This document shows, in pieces, positions 9,073 to 17,528 of a stretch of 55,461 nucleotides of DNA. Both the position numbers and the translations under genes were made by a program. The notes below the pieces were generated by a model. That model was given only the letters and a program-made list of their open reading frames with translations. It ran no database searches and was not told the DNA's origin. The stretch is from CAYJEJ01 sp964369315. Lineage in GTDB: Bacteria; Pseudomonadota; Alphaproteobacteria; UBA3830; JAIRWN01. Where the stretch lies: contig CAYJEJ010000005.1 in assembly GCA_964369315.1 (NCBI GenBank), forward strand, positions 1 through 55,461, read 5' to 3'. Each line of letters starts with the position of its first letter. Position 1 is the stretch's first letter.

Positions 9073-10995
9073 TTGAGTAAATTAAGCGACATAATTGCCT
9101 TGGTTGAAGGCTATATCCCTAAATCAGATTTAGCATTAATCAAAAAAGCCTACCTGTTTGCAAAAAAAGCACACGAAGGACAAAAAAGAAAATCTGGTGA
9201 ACCATATTTCATCCACCTTGAAGAGGTCACCATCATTCTCGCTAAATTACGTGCTGATGTGCACACTATCATTACTGGTTTGTTACACGACACACTGGAA
9301 GATACGACAACCACCCCCAAAAAAATAGAAAAAGAATTCGGCAAAGAAGTTCTGTCCATGGTTGATGGCGTAACTAAATTAAACGGGGTTATGTTCCATT
9401 CCAAACAAGTACAATATACAGAGAATTTTAGAAAATTTTTGATATCTGCCTCTGTTGATATAAGAGTTTTGTTGGTTAAACTGGCTGACCGCCTGCATAA
9501 TATGCGAACAATAGGTTTTCAACCACCAGAGAAACGAAACAGAATATCACTTGAAACGTTAGACGTTTTCGCACCATTAGCAGACCGTTTTGGCATAAAT
9601 ACAATTAAGGACGAGCTCGAATCTTTAGCCTTTGCTCAAATAAACCCAGAACAAGAAAAAGCAATCAGAATCAAACTTGACGAACTTTCTGTAAAAAATA
9701 ATAAGTTATTAAACAGCATAATTAAAGAATTGCTATCAGATTTATCGAGCTCATTTTTCAAGGTTGATATTGTCGGAAGAATCAAAAGCCCTTATTCAAT
9801 TTGGACTAAAATGAAAAAAAGGAACATAAACCTCTTACAGATGAGCGATATCATCGCGTTGAGGGTTTTGGTTAATAGTATCGAAGATTGTTATTTCGCT
9901 CTTGGAATCATACACACAAAATATAAAGCTGTTGGCGGAAAGTTCAAAGATTATATCAGTGTGCCCAAGTCAAATAACTATCAATCCATTCACACTATTA
10001 TAGTTGGTCCTTTTAAACAACATGTTGAGATTCAAATTAGAACCCGAGAAATGCATGAATTTGCAGAATCTGGAGTTGCTGCACATTGGGGATATAAAAA
10101 GGGAATAAAGGATTTTGATAAGTTAAACAATTATAGGTGGGTTAGGAGCTTTTTGCAGCTAATGCAACAAAAATCTTCTGCTGATGACCTGATGGACAAC
10201 ACAAAAATAGACATGTTTCAAGGAGAGGTTTTTTGCTTCACACCAAAGGGTGATGTGATTAGTTTGCCCAGCTGTGCCACTGTTTTGGATTTTGCATATG
10301 CGGTTCACTCTTCTGTCGGAAATTCTTGCGTCAGTGCTAGGGTTAATGGCAATACAGCATCAATATATAAGGTGTTAAGGTTAGGGGACAATGTTGAGGT
10401 AATCACCTCTCCATTTCAAACCCCATCAGTATCTTGGAAAAGCAAGGTTGTTACCAGTAAAGCGAAACTATGCATTAAAAGATTTCTGAAATCTCAAAAA
10501 TATGCTGAATATATGGCCATCGGTATCACAATAGTCAAGCAAGTTTTTGCTGAAAACAAACAGGACTTTTCCGATGAAGCAGTCCATAAAACTTTAGTTA
10601 CTGCATCAAGGTGCGAATCTTGTGAGGATTTTTATATAAAAGTTGGGCAATGCTTAATCACTTCAACTAAAATCAAGCAACTCTTAGCACAAAACAAACA
10701 CGACCAAGAGTCATCTACTAACTCAAACATAACAGAAAAAAACACTTCCGAAGATACGGTTTTTCAAACTTTACGTATATTGGCAATCGACTATCGAAAC
10801 ATGCTTATGAATGTGACATCCGCCTTTTATAAATATGATATAGAAATAATCAATATATCTACCAAACGCGATGAAGTTAATCGCATTTTGATTTTTGTCG
10901 GGATAAATAACGTCATTGATAGTCAACAATTTTCTGAAATAGTTTCTGAAATTTCCCAAATTAGTGGTGTTATAGATATCAAGGACGTGATATGA
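9073..10995 (+). CDS. rsh: Bifunctional (p)ppGpp synthetase/hydrolase (Rsh)
   Basis: At 640 aa this is a long RelA/SpoT homologue. The HD hydrolase domain has HEGQKRKSGEPYFIH and LLHDTLEDT near residue 75, so hydrolysis looks intact. The synthetase domain has RIKSPYSIWTKM, KFKDYISVPKSNNYQSIHT and EIQIRT, followed by AESGVAAHWGYKKG. A TGS domain (MFQGEVFCFTPKGDVISLP) and a C-terminal ACT region (from about 570) follow. It makes and degrades the stringent-response alarmone. TTG at 9073 is preceded by GAGG. It begins an operon with acpS (4-nt overlap), so stress signalling is coupled to envelope genes. Confidence 0.96.
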   Translation: MSKLSDIIALVEGYIPKSDLALIKKAYLFAKKAHEGQKRKSGEPYFIHLEEVTIILAKLRADVHTIITGLLHDTLEDTTTTPKKIEKEFGKEVLSMVDGVTKLNGVMFHSKQVQYTENFRKFLISASVDIRVLLVKLADRLHNMRTIGFQPPEKRNRISLETLDVFAPLADRFGINTIKDELESLAFAQINPEQEKAIRIKLDELSVKNNKLLNSIIKELLSDLSSSFFKVDIVGRIKSPYSIWTKMKKRNINLLQMSDIIALRVLVNSIEDCYFALGIIHTKYKAVGGKFKDYISVPKSNNYQSIHTIIVGPFKQHVEIQIRTREMHEFAESGVAAHWGYKKGIKDFDKLNNYRWVRSFLQLMQQKSSADDLMDNTKIDMFQGEVFCFTPKGDVISLPSCATVLDFAYAVHSSVGNSCVSARVNGNTASIYKVLRLGDNVEVITSPFQTPSVSWKSKVVTSKAKLCIKRFLKSQKYAEYMAIGITIVKQVFAENKQDFSDEAVHKTLVTASRCESCEDFYIKVGQCLITSTKIKQLLAQNKHDQESSTNSNITEKNTSEDTVFQTLRILAIDYRNMLMNVTSAFYKYDIEIINISTKRDEVNRILIFVGINNVIDSQQFSEIVSEISQISGVIDIKDVI

Positions 10996-11399
10996 TTCTG
11001 GGTGTTGGAAATGATATAGTTGACATACGACGAATTGAAAAGCTTTATTTAAACTATGGTGTTCGTCTAAGTAGGTTGATTTTTACAAAAAATGAGTGGG
11101 ATGAGGCGATTTTAAAGGCAAAACCTTCCTCATTTTTAGCAAAACGTTTTGCTGTAAAAGAAGCCTTTGTAAAGGCAGCAGGAACAGGTTTTGGGCAAGA
11201 AGGCAACATGTTTTGGCGTGATATTGAGGTGAAAAACAACCCCCTTGGGCAACCTTTTTTAAACATTATGGGAAATGCATTGATGTATCTTAATAAAACA
11301 GCTAAATCACGAGGAGCCGCCACTTACTCCACTCACATCAGTTTGTCAGATGAATACCCATACGCAATGGCAAGTGTTATTATCTCTTTGGAAAAATGA
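10992..11399 (+). CDS. acpS: Holo-[acyl-carrier-protein] synthase
   Basis: This 135-aa enzyme has the AcpS signatures GVGNDIVDIRRIE at the N-terminus and FLAKRFAVKEAFVKAAGTG around residues 50-70; these bind magnesium and CoA. It moves phosphopantetheine from CoA to apo-ACP for fatty-acid synthesis. The start overlaps the rsh stop (ATGA) and its own end overlaps lepB, so translation is probably coupled. The rsh-acpS-lepB-rnc-era order is typical of alphaproteobacteria, although pyrE, often found between, is absent. Confidence 0.95.
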   Translation: MILGVGNDIVDIRRIEKLYLNYGVRLSRLIFTKNEWDEAILKAKPSSFLAKRFAVKEAFVKAAGTGFGQEGNMFWRDIEVKNNPLGQPFLNIMGNALMYLNKTAKSRGAATYSTHISLSDEYPYAMASVIISLEK

Positions 11400-12157
11400 A
11401 AATGAAAAAACATAAAATTAATTGGTTTAAAGAAATAAAATCCATATTAGGTATTTTGTTCGTAATCCTGTTATTCCGCTCATTTGTTTATGAGGTTTTT
11501 CAAATTCCATCATCCTCCATGGTGCCGTCTTTACTTATTGGTGATATGCCGGTTGTAGAAAAATGGTCTTATGGATATAGCAAACACTCAATTATTTTTA
11601 GCCCACCAATATTTGAGGGTAGAATTTTCTTTAAGCAACCTAAAAGGGGAGATGTCGCCGTTTTTCGTCTTCCGTCCAATCCCTCTATTAACTATATAAA
11701 GAGGGTCGTTGGTCTTCCTGGTGATAAGATTCAAGTGAAAGAGGGCGTTGTTTATGTAAATGGAGAGGCGTCAACGCTTACATACAAACAAGATTACATT
11801 TTTGAAGATGAGTTGTTTAATGGAAAAAAATTTCGCATGGCAATGCTCCAAGAAACATTCCCCAATGATCAAGACCGCCCTCATACGATAATAAGACATG
11901 ATTTAAACAACATATCTGAAATGAATAACACCCCCGTTTATACAGTGCCAGAAAAACACTATTTTATGATGGGTGATAATAGAGATTTTTCACAGGACAG
12001 CCGATTTCTTTCAGAGGTGGGCTATGTGCACGAAGATTTTTTGGTTGGTCGGGCAGTATGCACGCTATATTCCATCGCCAACAAGGTTCGGCTATGGGAG
12101 TTTTGGCGTTGGATTAACAACATTCGGGGTTCAAGGATATTAAAAACAATTGAATAA
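11396..12157 (+). CDS. lepB: Signal peptidase I
   Basis: This 253-aa protein has one N-terminal transmembrane segment (about 15-32), the Ser-Lys dyad in IPSSSMVPSLLIGD (Ser41) and YIKRVVGLPGD (Lys102), and the later box MMGDNRDFSQDSR. It removes signal peptides from Sec-exported proteins on the periplasmic face of the inner membrane. Several such substrates are encoded in this window. Its start overlaps the end of acpS by 4 nt and its end overlaps the rnc start. Confidence 0.96.
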   Translation: MKMKKHKINWFKEIKSILGILFVILLFRSFVYEVFQIPSSSMVPSLLIGDMPVVEKWSYGYSKHSIIFSPPIFEGRIFFKQPKRGDVAVFRLPSNPSINYIKRVVGLPGDKIQVKEGVVYVNGEASTLTYKQDYIFEDELFNGKKFRMAMLQETFPNDQDRPHTIIRHDLNNISEMNNTPVYTVPEKHYFMMGDNRDFSQDSRFLSEVGYVHEDFLVGRAVCTLYSIANKVRLWEFWRWINNIRGSRILKTIE

Positions 12158-12821
12158 TAACTTAGAGCCGATTAAAGACTGTCTTGGCTATCAGTTTAGT
12201 GATATTAAACTATTACAAAATGCACTAAGTCATGGTGCTTTCCATGGCTTGAACTCCGGTGAATTTCAACGATTGGAGTTTTTAGGGGATAGGGTTTTCA
12301 ACTTATCACTAGCGGATATTTTATATAAAAATTTCCCGAATGAAAATGAAGGAAAACTGGCAGTTAGGCAATCATATTTTTCTAGTGCAAGTTTTATGTC
12401 GAAAGTTGCCTCTGAACATAATCTAGTGCAATATCTGAACATCCCACTAGATGATTCAGGTGAAAAATGCTTGTCTGCTATTGCCGATTCTGTTGAGTCT
12501 ATCATTGGTGCTGTGTACCTAGATGGCGGGTACCAATCGGCTTATAATATCGTGCGAAATTGGGTCTCTAACTATTTATCGACCCCAATTAGTAAATTAA
12601 AAGACGCCAAGAGCTCACTCCAAGAATGGTCTCAATCAAAAGGGTTGGGAATTCCAAAATATACTGTGCTCTCAAGAATTGGTAGCGACCATGAGCCAAC
12701 TTTTGCGGTTAACGTTTGTATCTTGGACACCAAGTTTTCAGCTATGGGCGAGGGCAGGTCTATAAAAACCGCTGAAATGAACGCCGCCCAAACTTTATTA
12801 GATGAGGTACAGTCCAAGTGA
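12150..12821 (+). CDS. rnc: Ribonuclease III
   Basis: This 223-aa protein has the RNase III signature FQRLEFLGDRVF with Glu43 and Asp47, and the second acidic pair in ADSVESIIGAVYLDGG (Asp113, Glu116). A double-stranded-RNA-binding domain covers about 154-222. It processes rRNA precursors and double-stranded RNA. The start is TTG 12150, overlapping the last codons of lepB, and it ends on the era start codon. Length and motifs are normal. Confidence 0.95.
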   Translation: MNNNLEPIKDCLGYQFSDIKLLQNALSHGAFHGLNSGEFQRLEFLGDRVFNLSLADILYKNFPNENEGKLAVRQSYFSSASFMSKVASEHNLVQYLNIPLDDSGEKCLSAIADSVESIIGAVYLDGGYQSAYNIVRNWVSNYLSTPISKLKDAKSSLQEWSQSKGLGIPKYTVLSRIGSDHEPTFAVNVCILDTKFSAMGEGRSIKTAEMNAAQTLLDEVQSK

Positions 12822-13684
12822 ATAAATCCAAAAAATTTGGCTCCATCGCCCTGATTGGGCTTGCAAATTCAGGGAAGTCCACATTGGTTAACAGATTAGT
12901 TGGGGTGAAGGTTTCTATAGTCTCACCAAAAGCACATACCACAAGAGACAACGTTATGGGCGTTGCAATATATGGTGACACCCAAATAGAATTATTCGAT
13001 AGCCCTGGTTTTTTCTCTAAAACAACCAGAAGGGGTAGTAGTCGCTCAATGGTGCGAGGTCCTTGGGAAGCAATTGATAATAGCGACCTAGCGTTATGTA
13101 TTTTTGACTCTAGGTTTAAATTAAAAAATGAGTTCGACTATATTTGGAACAAATTTAAAAACATCACAATCCCTAAGTTTTTAGTTTTAAACAAGGTTGA
13201 CTTAGTCTCCAAATCAAGGCTCCTACCTTTAACACAAGAGCTTAATAAACAAGCAGATTTTAACGAAACATTTATGATATCAGCCAAAAATGGCGACGGT
13301 ATCGATGAAATGTTATCCAAAATAGACTCTTACCTACCTGAAGGCGAATGGAAATATACAGAAGATAAAACTACAAACCTATCAAGCAGGGCGTTAGCCG
13401 CTGAAATCACGAGAGAGCAAATATATATCCAACTCCACAAAGAAATTCCTTATTCCAGTCGCGTGGAAACTGATATTTGGGAAGAGATGTCCCCCGACAG
13501 CATAAAGGTGCATCAGACAATCTATGTAAATAAAGATGCACACAGAAAAATCGTTATTGGAGATAATGCGGCAAAAATAAAGTCCATTGGTATGACCGCT
13601 AGAAAAGAGCTAGAAAACGTCTTTGATTGCAAATTTCACCTATATTTACACGTTGCCGTGAAAGCCGAAAAATCCGAGGATTAA
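12818..13684 (+). CDS. era: GTPase Era
   Basis: This 288-aa GTPase has the P-loop GLANSGKST (14-22), a G3 motif DSPGF (61-65, with Ser where DTPG is usual), G4 NKVD, and a C-terminal KH domain with the Era-type IVIGDNAAKIKSIGMTARKEL. Era binds the 3' end of 16S rRNA and helps assemble the 30S subunit. It begins with GTG overlapping the rnc stop, closing the rsh operon. recO, often next, is not present here. Confidence 0.95.
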   Translation: MNKSKKFGSIALIGLANSGKSTLVNRLVGVKVSIVSPKAHTTRDNVMGVAIYGDTQIELFDSPGFFSKTTRRGSSRSMVRGPWEAIDNSDLALCIFDSRFKLKNEFDYIWNKFKNITIPKFLVLNKVDLVSKSRLLPLTQELNKQADFNETFMISAKNGDGIDEMLSKIDSYLPEGEWKYTEDKTTNLSSRALAAEITREQIYIQLHKEIPYSSRVETDIWEEMSPDSIKVHQTIYVNKDAHRKIVIGDNAAKIKSIGMTARKELENVFDCKFHLYLHVAVKAEKSED

Positions 13685-13800
13685 CCTTATATTTTATAAA
13701 ACAATTAATAATTAATTAAAAAATATTCCTCAAAATTCTTGCTTTTTAGAAAAAACACCCTCATATAATAACTTAATAAAACATATTAAATGAGTAAAAT

Positions 13801-14196
13801 ATGATGAAATGGCAAATATTTTTTAATAATCTATTCGCAGATGTAATAGAACTTATCTCTCAGGTTCGTGATTATATGCAAGAGCAAGAACCCCTCGATA
13901 AAGCTCTTCTTGAATGTGAATGTGCAAAAAAACATATCAGCTGTGAGACCACAAAAATATCTGTCTATATGATAAACATCGTCTCATGGATGATAGCAAG
14001 ACAAGCTATTTTTGATGGAGAAATAAGTGCCGACAACAAATTTGCAAGCTATTCAGACAATGCGTTAAAACTTGCAATAGAATTTGAAGACACACCAACG
14101 ATTGTCCCTCAACACTTGAGAGAACTATCACAAAAAATATTAAATATGCACAGCAGAATAAAACGTCTGGATAAAATGACTTCTCCGTGTCATTAA
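13801..14196 (+). CDS. RcdA/DUF1465-like protein, putative CtrA-degradation factor
   Basis: This 131-aa, largely helical protein contains VYMINIVSWMIARQAIFDGE and, near the C-terminus, VPQHLRELSQKILNMHSRIK, which resemble conserved parts of the DUF1465 family. In Caulobacter the family member RcdA is an adaptor that helps ClpXP degrade the cell-cycle regulator CtrA. It is shorter than Caulobacter RcdA, with a reduced N-terminus. It is monocistronic, convergent with glmS. The assignment rests on remembered family patterns; a profile search would settle it. If correct it supports an alphaproteobacterial host. Confidence 0.72.
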   Translation: MMKWQIFFNNLFADVIELISQVRDYMQEQEPLDKALLECECAKKHISCETTKISVYMINIVSWMIARQAIFDGEISADNKFASYSDNALKLAIEFEDTPTIVPQHLRELSQKILNMHSRIKRLDKMTSPCH

Positions 14197-14226
14197 AGCC
14201 AAATTTAACGCTAAATCAAAAGCGAT

Positions 14227-16086
14227 TTATTCAACAGTGACAGATTTTGCGAGGTTTCGGGGTTGGTCTATATTAACCCCCTTACTCAACGCAGTACCAT
14301 AAGCAATCAGTTGTATTGGGATGCTATATAGCAATGGCGATGTAAACTGCGACGTCTCGGGGTAAACGTATGTTTCATAATTAAGCCCCATTTCCTCCAT
14401 CATCATTTTTCCTTTGCTACAGGTCAAAACTATTATCCTCGCATCTCTGCTTTCTGCCTCACAAACATTTGAGATAACCTTGTGGAAAAGACCGTCCTTA
14501 TCGTATGGGCTCAAAACAATTATTGGCATACCTTTTTCTATTAAGGCAATGGGGCCGTGCTTCATCTCACCTGCGGCATAGCCCTCTGCGTGTATGTAAG
14601 ACAGCTCTTTCATTTTAAGGGCACCTTCCATCGCAATTGGATAAAGCGAACCACGACCAAAATATAAGATATCTTTTGCCTGACCCAAGGTCAGTGCCAA
14701 TTGCTTAATTGGGTCTAAGGTTTTAAGAGCTTCTTCTATTAATTTATCTATTTGTAAAATTTCCTGATAAAATATATTCGCCAGTTCAATATCATTCCGC
14801 GAGATTAACGCCTCTATAAACATATATGCAAGGACGCAAAGCTGTGCCGTAAAAGCTTTTGTAGACGCAACGCTCACCTCCACACCAGCAAAAGTCGGCA
14901 AAACAACGTCCGCCTCCCTTGCTAGGGTGCTGGTTGGCACATTAACGATTGCTACAGATTTATGATTAAGCCCCTTGACATATCTCAGTGCAGCCAATGT
15001 GTCGGCAGTCTCGCCTGACTGCGAGATAAAAACACCAATAGACTTCTCACAAACTGGTGGCGTCCTGTAACGATATTCAGACGCCATATCAACTTCAACT
15101 GATATTCTTGCGTATTTTTCGAACCAATATTTTGCCACTAAACCCGCATAGAACGAGGTTCCACAAGCCACTATTGTAATATGGTCTATATTATTCCAAA
15201 TCAATCCACTAGGGTGAATATTGGCAGTTTTTGATTGGTTAGTGGCTGGCTCGTTTAAATAGTGCCTAATAGTGTTTTTTATTGTTGTTGGCTGTTCAAA
15301 TATTTCCTTTAACATAAAGTGGTCAAAAGAGTCTTTTTTTGGTGCAGATTGACCTTGGTGTATTTCTTGCCAATCACGAGACGTTTCTATGCCTGATTTA
15401 TCAAATATTTTTAGCTCCCCTGAGCCAAATAATTGAGCGATGTCTCCTTCTTCTAGGTATAAAACTTTACTAGCAAAGGCAGACAGGGCAATAACGTCCG
15501 AACCTATTGAGAGATTTCCTGCTTTATCAGAGCCTATCGCCAGTGGACTGCCTCTCCTAGTTGCAATCAACATGTCAGGGTGATTTTTAAAAACTATTCC
15601 TAACGCATACGTGCCGCTAAGAAGCTTAAGACCATTTTGTACAGCATCCAAAGGGCTTAGCCCCGAAAGAAATTTTTCATTTATTAGCTGAACAATCACT
15701 TCAGTATCAGTGTCACTAGAAAATATCACCCCTTTTGAAGCCAAGTCTTTTTTTATTTCAGAATAATTTTCAATAATGCCATTATGAACAAGTGCCAAAT
15801 TTTCCGTAAAGTGTGGGTGAGCGTTATTAATATTTGGTTTTCCGTGCGTTGCCCATCTTGTGTGCCCAATACCTGTTCTTGCGTTAATATTGGCGTTGTT
15901 AGAAAAAATTTCTTGCTCTAAGTTTGCGACCTTGCCCGCTGTTTTAACTGTTTGGATATTGCCAGAAAGCTCATTAATAGTTGCAACCCCAGCCGAGTCG
16001 TATCCCCTATATTCAAGATTTTGAAGTCCATTTATTATATTTTGTAATAGATTATCACTATTAACCAAACCAACTATACCGCACAT
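14227..16086 (-). CDS. glmS: Glutamine--fructose-6-phosphate aminotransferase (isomerizing)
   Basis: This 619-aa enzyme begins MCGIVG, with Cys2 as glutaminase nucleophile after Met removal. The glutaminase half has GHTRWATHGKPN and TDTEVIVQLI. Two SIS domains follow (CGTSFYAGLVAKYW, ISQSGETADTLAALRY, GRGSLYPIAMEGALKMKELS), and it ends DQPRNLAKSVTVE as in the family. It makes glucosamine-6-phosphate for peptidoglycan and LPS. It lies 17 nt downstream of glmU, so both supply UDP-GlcNAc from one transcript. No glmS ribozyme was seen. Confidence 0.97.
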   Translation of the reverse strand: MCGIVGLVNSDNLLQNIINGLQNLEYRGYDSAGVATINELSGNIQTVKTAGKVANLEQEIFSNNANINARTGIGHTRWATHGKPNINNAHPHFTENLALVHNGIIENYSEIKKDLASKGVIFSSDTDTEVIVQLINEKFLSGLSPLDAVQNGLKLLSGTYALGIVFKNHPDMLIATRRGSPLAIGSDKAGNLSIGSDVIALSAFASKVLYLEEGDIAQLFGSGELKIFDKSGIETSRDWQEIHQGQSAPKKDSFDHFMLKEIFEQPTTIKNTIRHYLNEPATNQSKTANIHPSGLIWNNIDHITIVACGTSFYAGLVAKYWFEKYARISVEVDMASEYRYRTPPVCEKSIGVFISQSGETADTLAALRYVKGLNHKSVAIVNVPTSTLAREADVVLPTFAGVEVSVASTKAFTAQLCVLAYMFIEALISRNDIELANIFYQEILQIDKLIEEALKTLDPIKQLALTLGQAKDILYFGRGSLYPIAMEGALKMKELSYIHAEGYAAGEMKHGPIALIEKGMPIIVLSPYDKDGLFHKVISNVCEAESRDARIIVLTCSKGKMMMEEMGLNYETYVYPETSQFTSPLLYSIPIQLIAYGTALSKGVNIDQPRNLAKSVTVE

Positions 16087-16103
16087 ATGAAACCCCTTGT
16101 TTT

Positions 16104-17456
16104 CTAAGATTTTTGTCTTTTATTACGAGCTTTTATTGCCCCACCTTCCAAATTTGTCTGCCTTGACCGAGCGATTGCTAAGGCGTTATCAGGCACATCT
16201 TGTGTGATAACGCTTCCTGCCCCCAATATCGCTTGAACTCCTATATCCACAGGTGCAACAATTGAAGAGTTGCTCCCGATGAAGGTTCCGTCACCTATTT
16301 TAGTGTGAAATTTTTTGAACCCATCATAATTACACGTGACAGTTCCCGCACCTATATTCACCGACCTGCCTATTGAAGCATCCCCAACATAGCTCAGATG
16401 ATTTACTTTGGATGCGTCCCCGACATGAGCATTTTTAATCTCAACAAAATTACCAACCCGAGCCTTCTCACCAATAAAGGTCTGGGGTCTTATTCTAGCA
16501 AATGGACCAATGGTCGCGGATTTGTTAATCTCAGCTCCCTCAAGTGTTGAAAAAGATTTCACCTCACACCCAGAGCGTATCACAACCGCCTGACCAAAAG
16601 TGACAAATGGATGAACTGTCACATCTCGCTCAATAATTGTATCAAAAGAAAAATAAACTGTTTCAGGGTCTAATAGCGTCACCCCATTATCCAACATTTC
16701 TAACCTTTTCCTATCTTGAAAAGATTTTTCCACTGCAACCAAATCCATGCGGGTATTCACCCCCCGAAGCTCCTCCACATCAGAGACCAGATAACTGCAG
16801 TCCCAAGAATTTTTACTAGCCAGCTCGATTAAATCAGTCAAATAATATTCACCAGTTACGCTACTTGGCTTGATTTCACTCAAAAGCTGGCTAATAACCT
16901 CTTTTTTAATGACCATACCAGCATTACAAAGGTTAAGTATTTGTTCACCGTCTTTTAATTTCAGTGTTTTGAGGTCTTTTTCCTCTATTATCTTTTTTAT
17001 TTTATTGTTTTCGTCCCTTATTAACCTTGAATACCCCTTTTCTCCGTCGGGGTTCATTGCTAAAATCACTATTCCTAGCCGTTTATCTTCATTTATTTTT
17101 GACATTAAACATTCAATGGTTTCAGGTTTAATCAGGGGTGTGTCGCCATATAAAATCAAAATATTTTCACTTGTATTACAGCATTTTTTCAATCCACAAA
17201 TTGTCGCATCTGCTGTTCCTAGCTGAGAAAGTTGATGTGCTGTTTTAACGTTTATTGATTTTGGGATAAAAGCTGACACGTCCTCAATATCTTCACCCGT
17301 GACAACGACAATATCATCTATGCCCGATTGACTGCATGAATGAACAATATGCCCTATTAAACTCAGCCCGCCAACCTTATGAAACACCTTTGGCACGCTC
17401 GAGTTGAGCCTCGTTCCTTTTCCAGCAGCTAATATTACAGCAGAAGCCTTCACCAT
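16104..17456 (-). CDS. glmU: Bifunctional GlmU: GlcN-1-P acetyltransferase / UDP-GlcNAc pyrophosphorylase
   Basis: This 450-aa protein has the N-terminal nucleotidyltransferase motif ILAAGKGTRLNSSVPKVFH (8-26), LYGDTPLI and GYSRLI. A C-terminal left-handed beta-helix of hexapeptide repeats (from about 250) carries HLSYVGDASIG, GAGTVTCNYDGF and FIGSNSSIVAPV. It makes UDP-GlcNAc, the precursor used by the MurG and MurC pathway at 48-50 kb. It is first of the glmU-glmS pair. Confidence 0.97.
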   Translation of the reverse strand: MVKASAVILAAGKGTRLNSSVPKVFHKVGGLSLIGHIVHSCSQSGIDDIVVVTGEDIEDVSAFIPKSINVKTAHQLSQLGTADATICGLKKCCNTSENILILYGDTPLIKPETIECLMSKINEDKRLGIVILAMNPDGEKGYSRLIRDENNKIKKIIEEKDLKTLKLKDGEQILNLCNAGMVIKKEVISQLLSEIKPSSVTGEYYLTDLIELASKNSWDCSYLVSDVEELRGVNTRMDLVAVEKSFQDRKRLEMLDNGVTLLDPETVYFSFDTIIERDVTVHPFVTFGQAVVIRSGCEVKSFSTLEGAEINKSATIGPFARIRPQTFIGEKARVGNFVEIKNAHVGDASKVNHLSYVGDASIGRSVNIGAGTVTCNYDGFKKFHTKIGDGTFIGSNSSIVAPVDIGVQAILGAGSVITQDVPDNALAIARSRQTNLEGGAIKARNKRQKS

Positions 17457-17528
17457 TAAAACACCTATAAAAAAACTATATTAATAAAAGACGATATATA
17501 TAAACATTCAGCATCTAATCATTAATTG

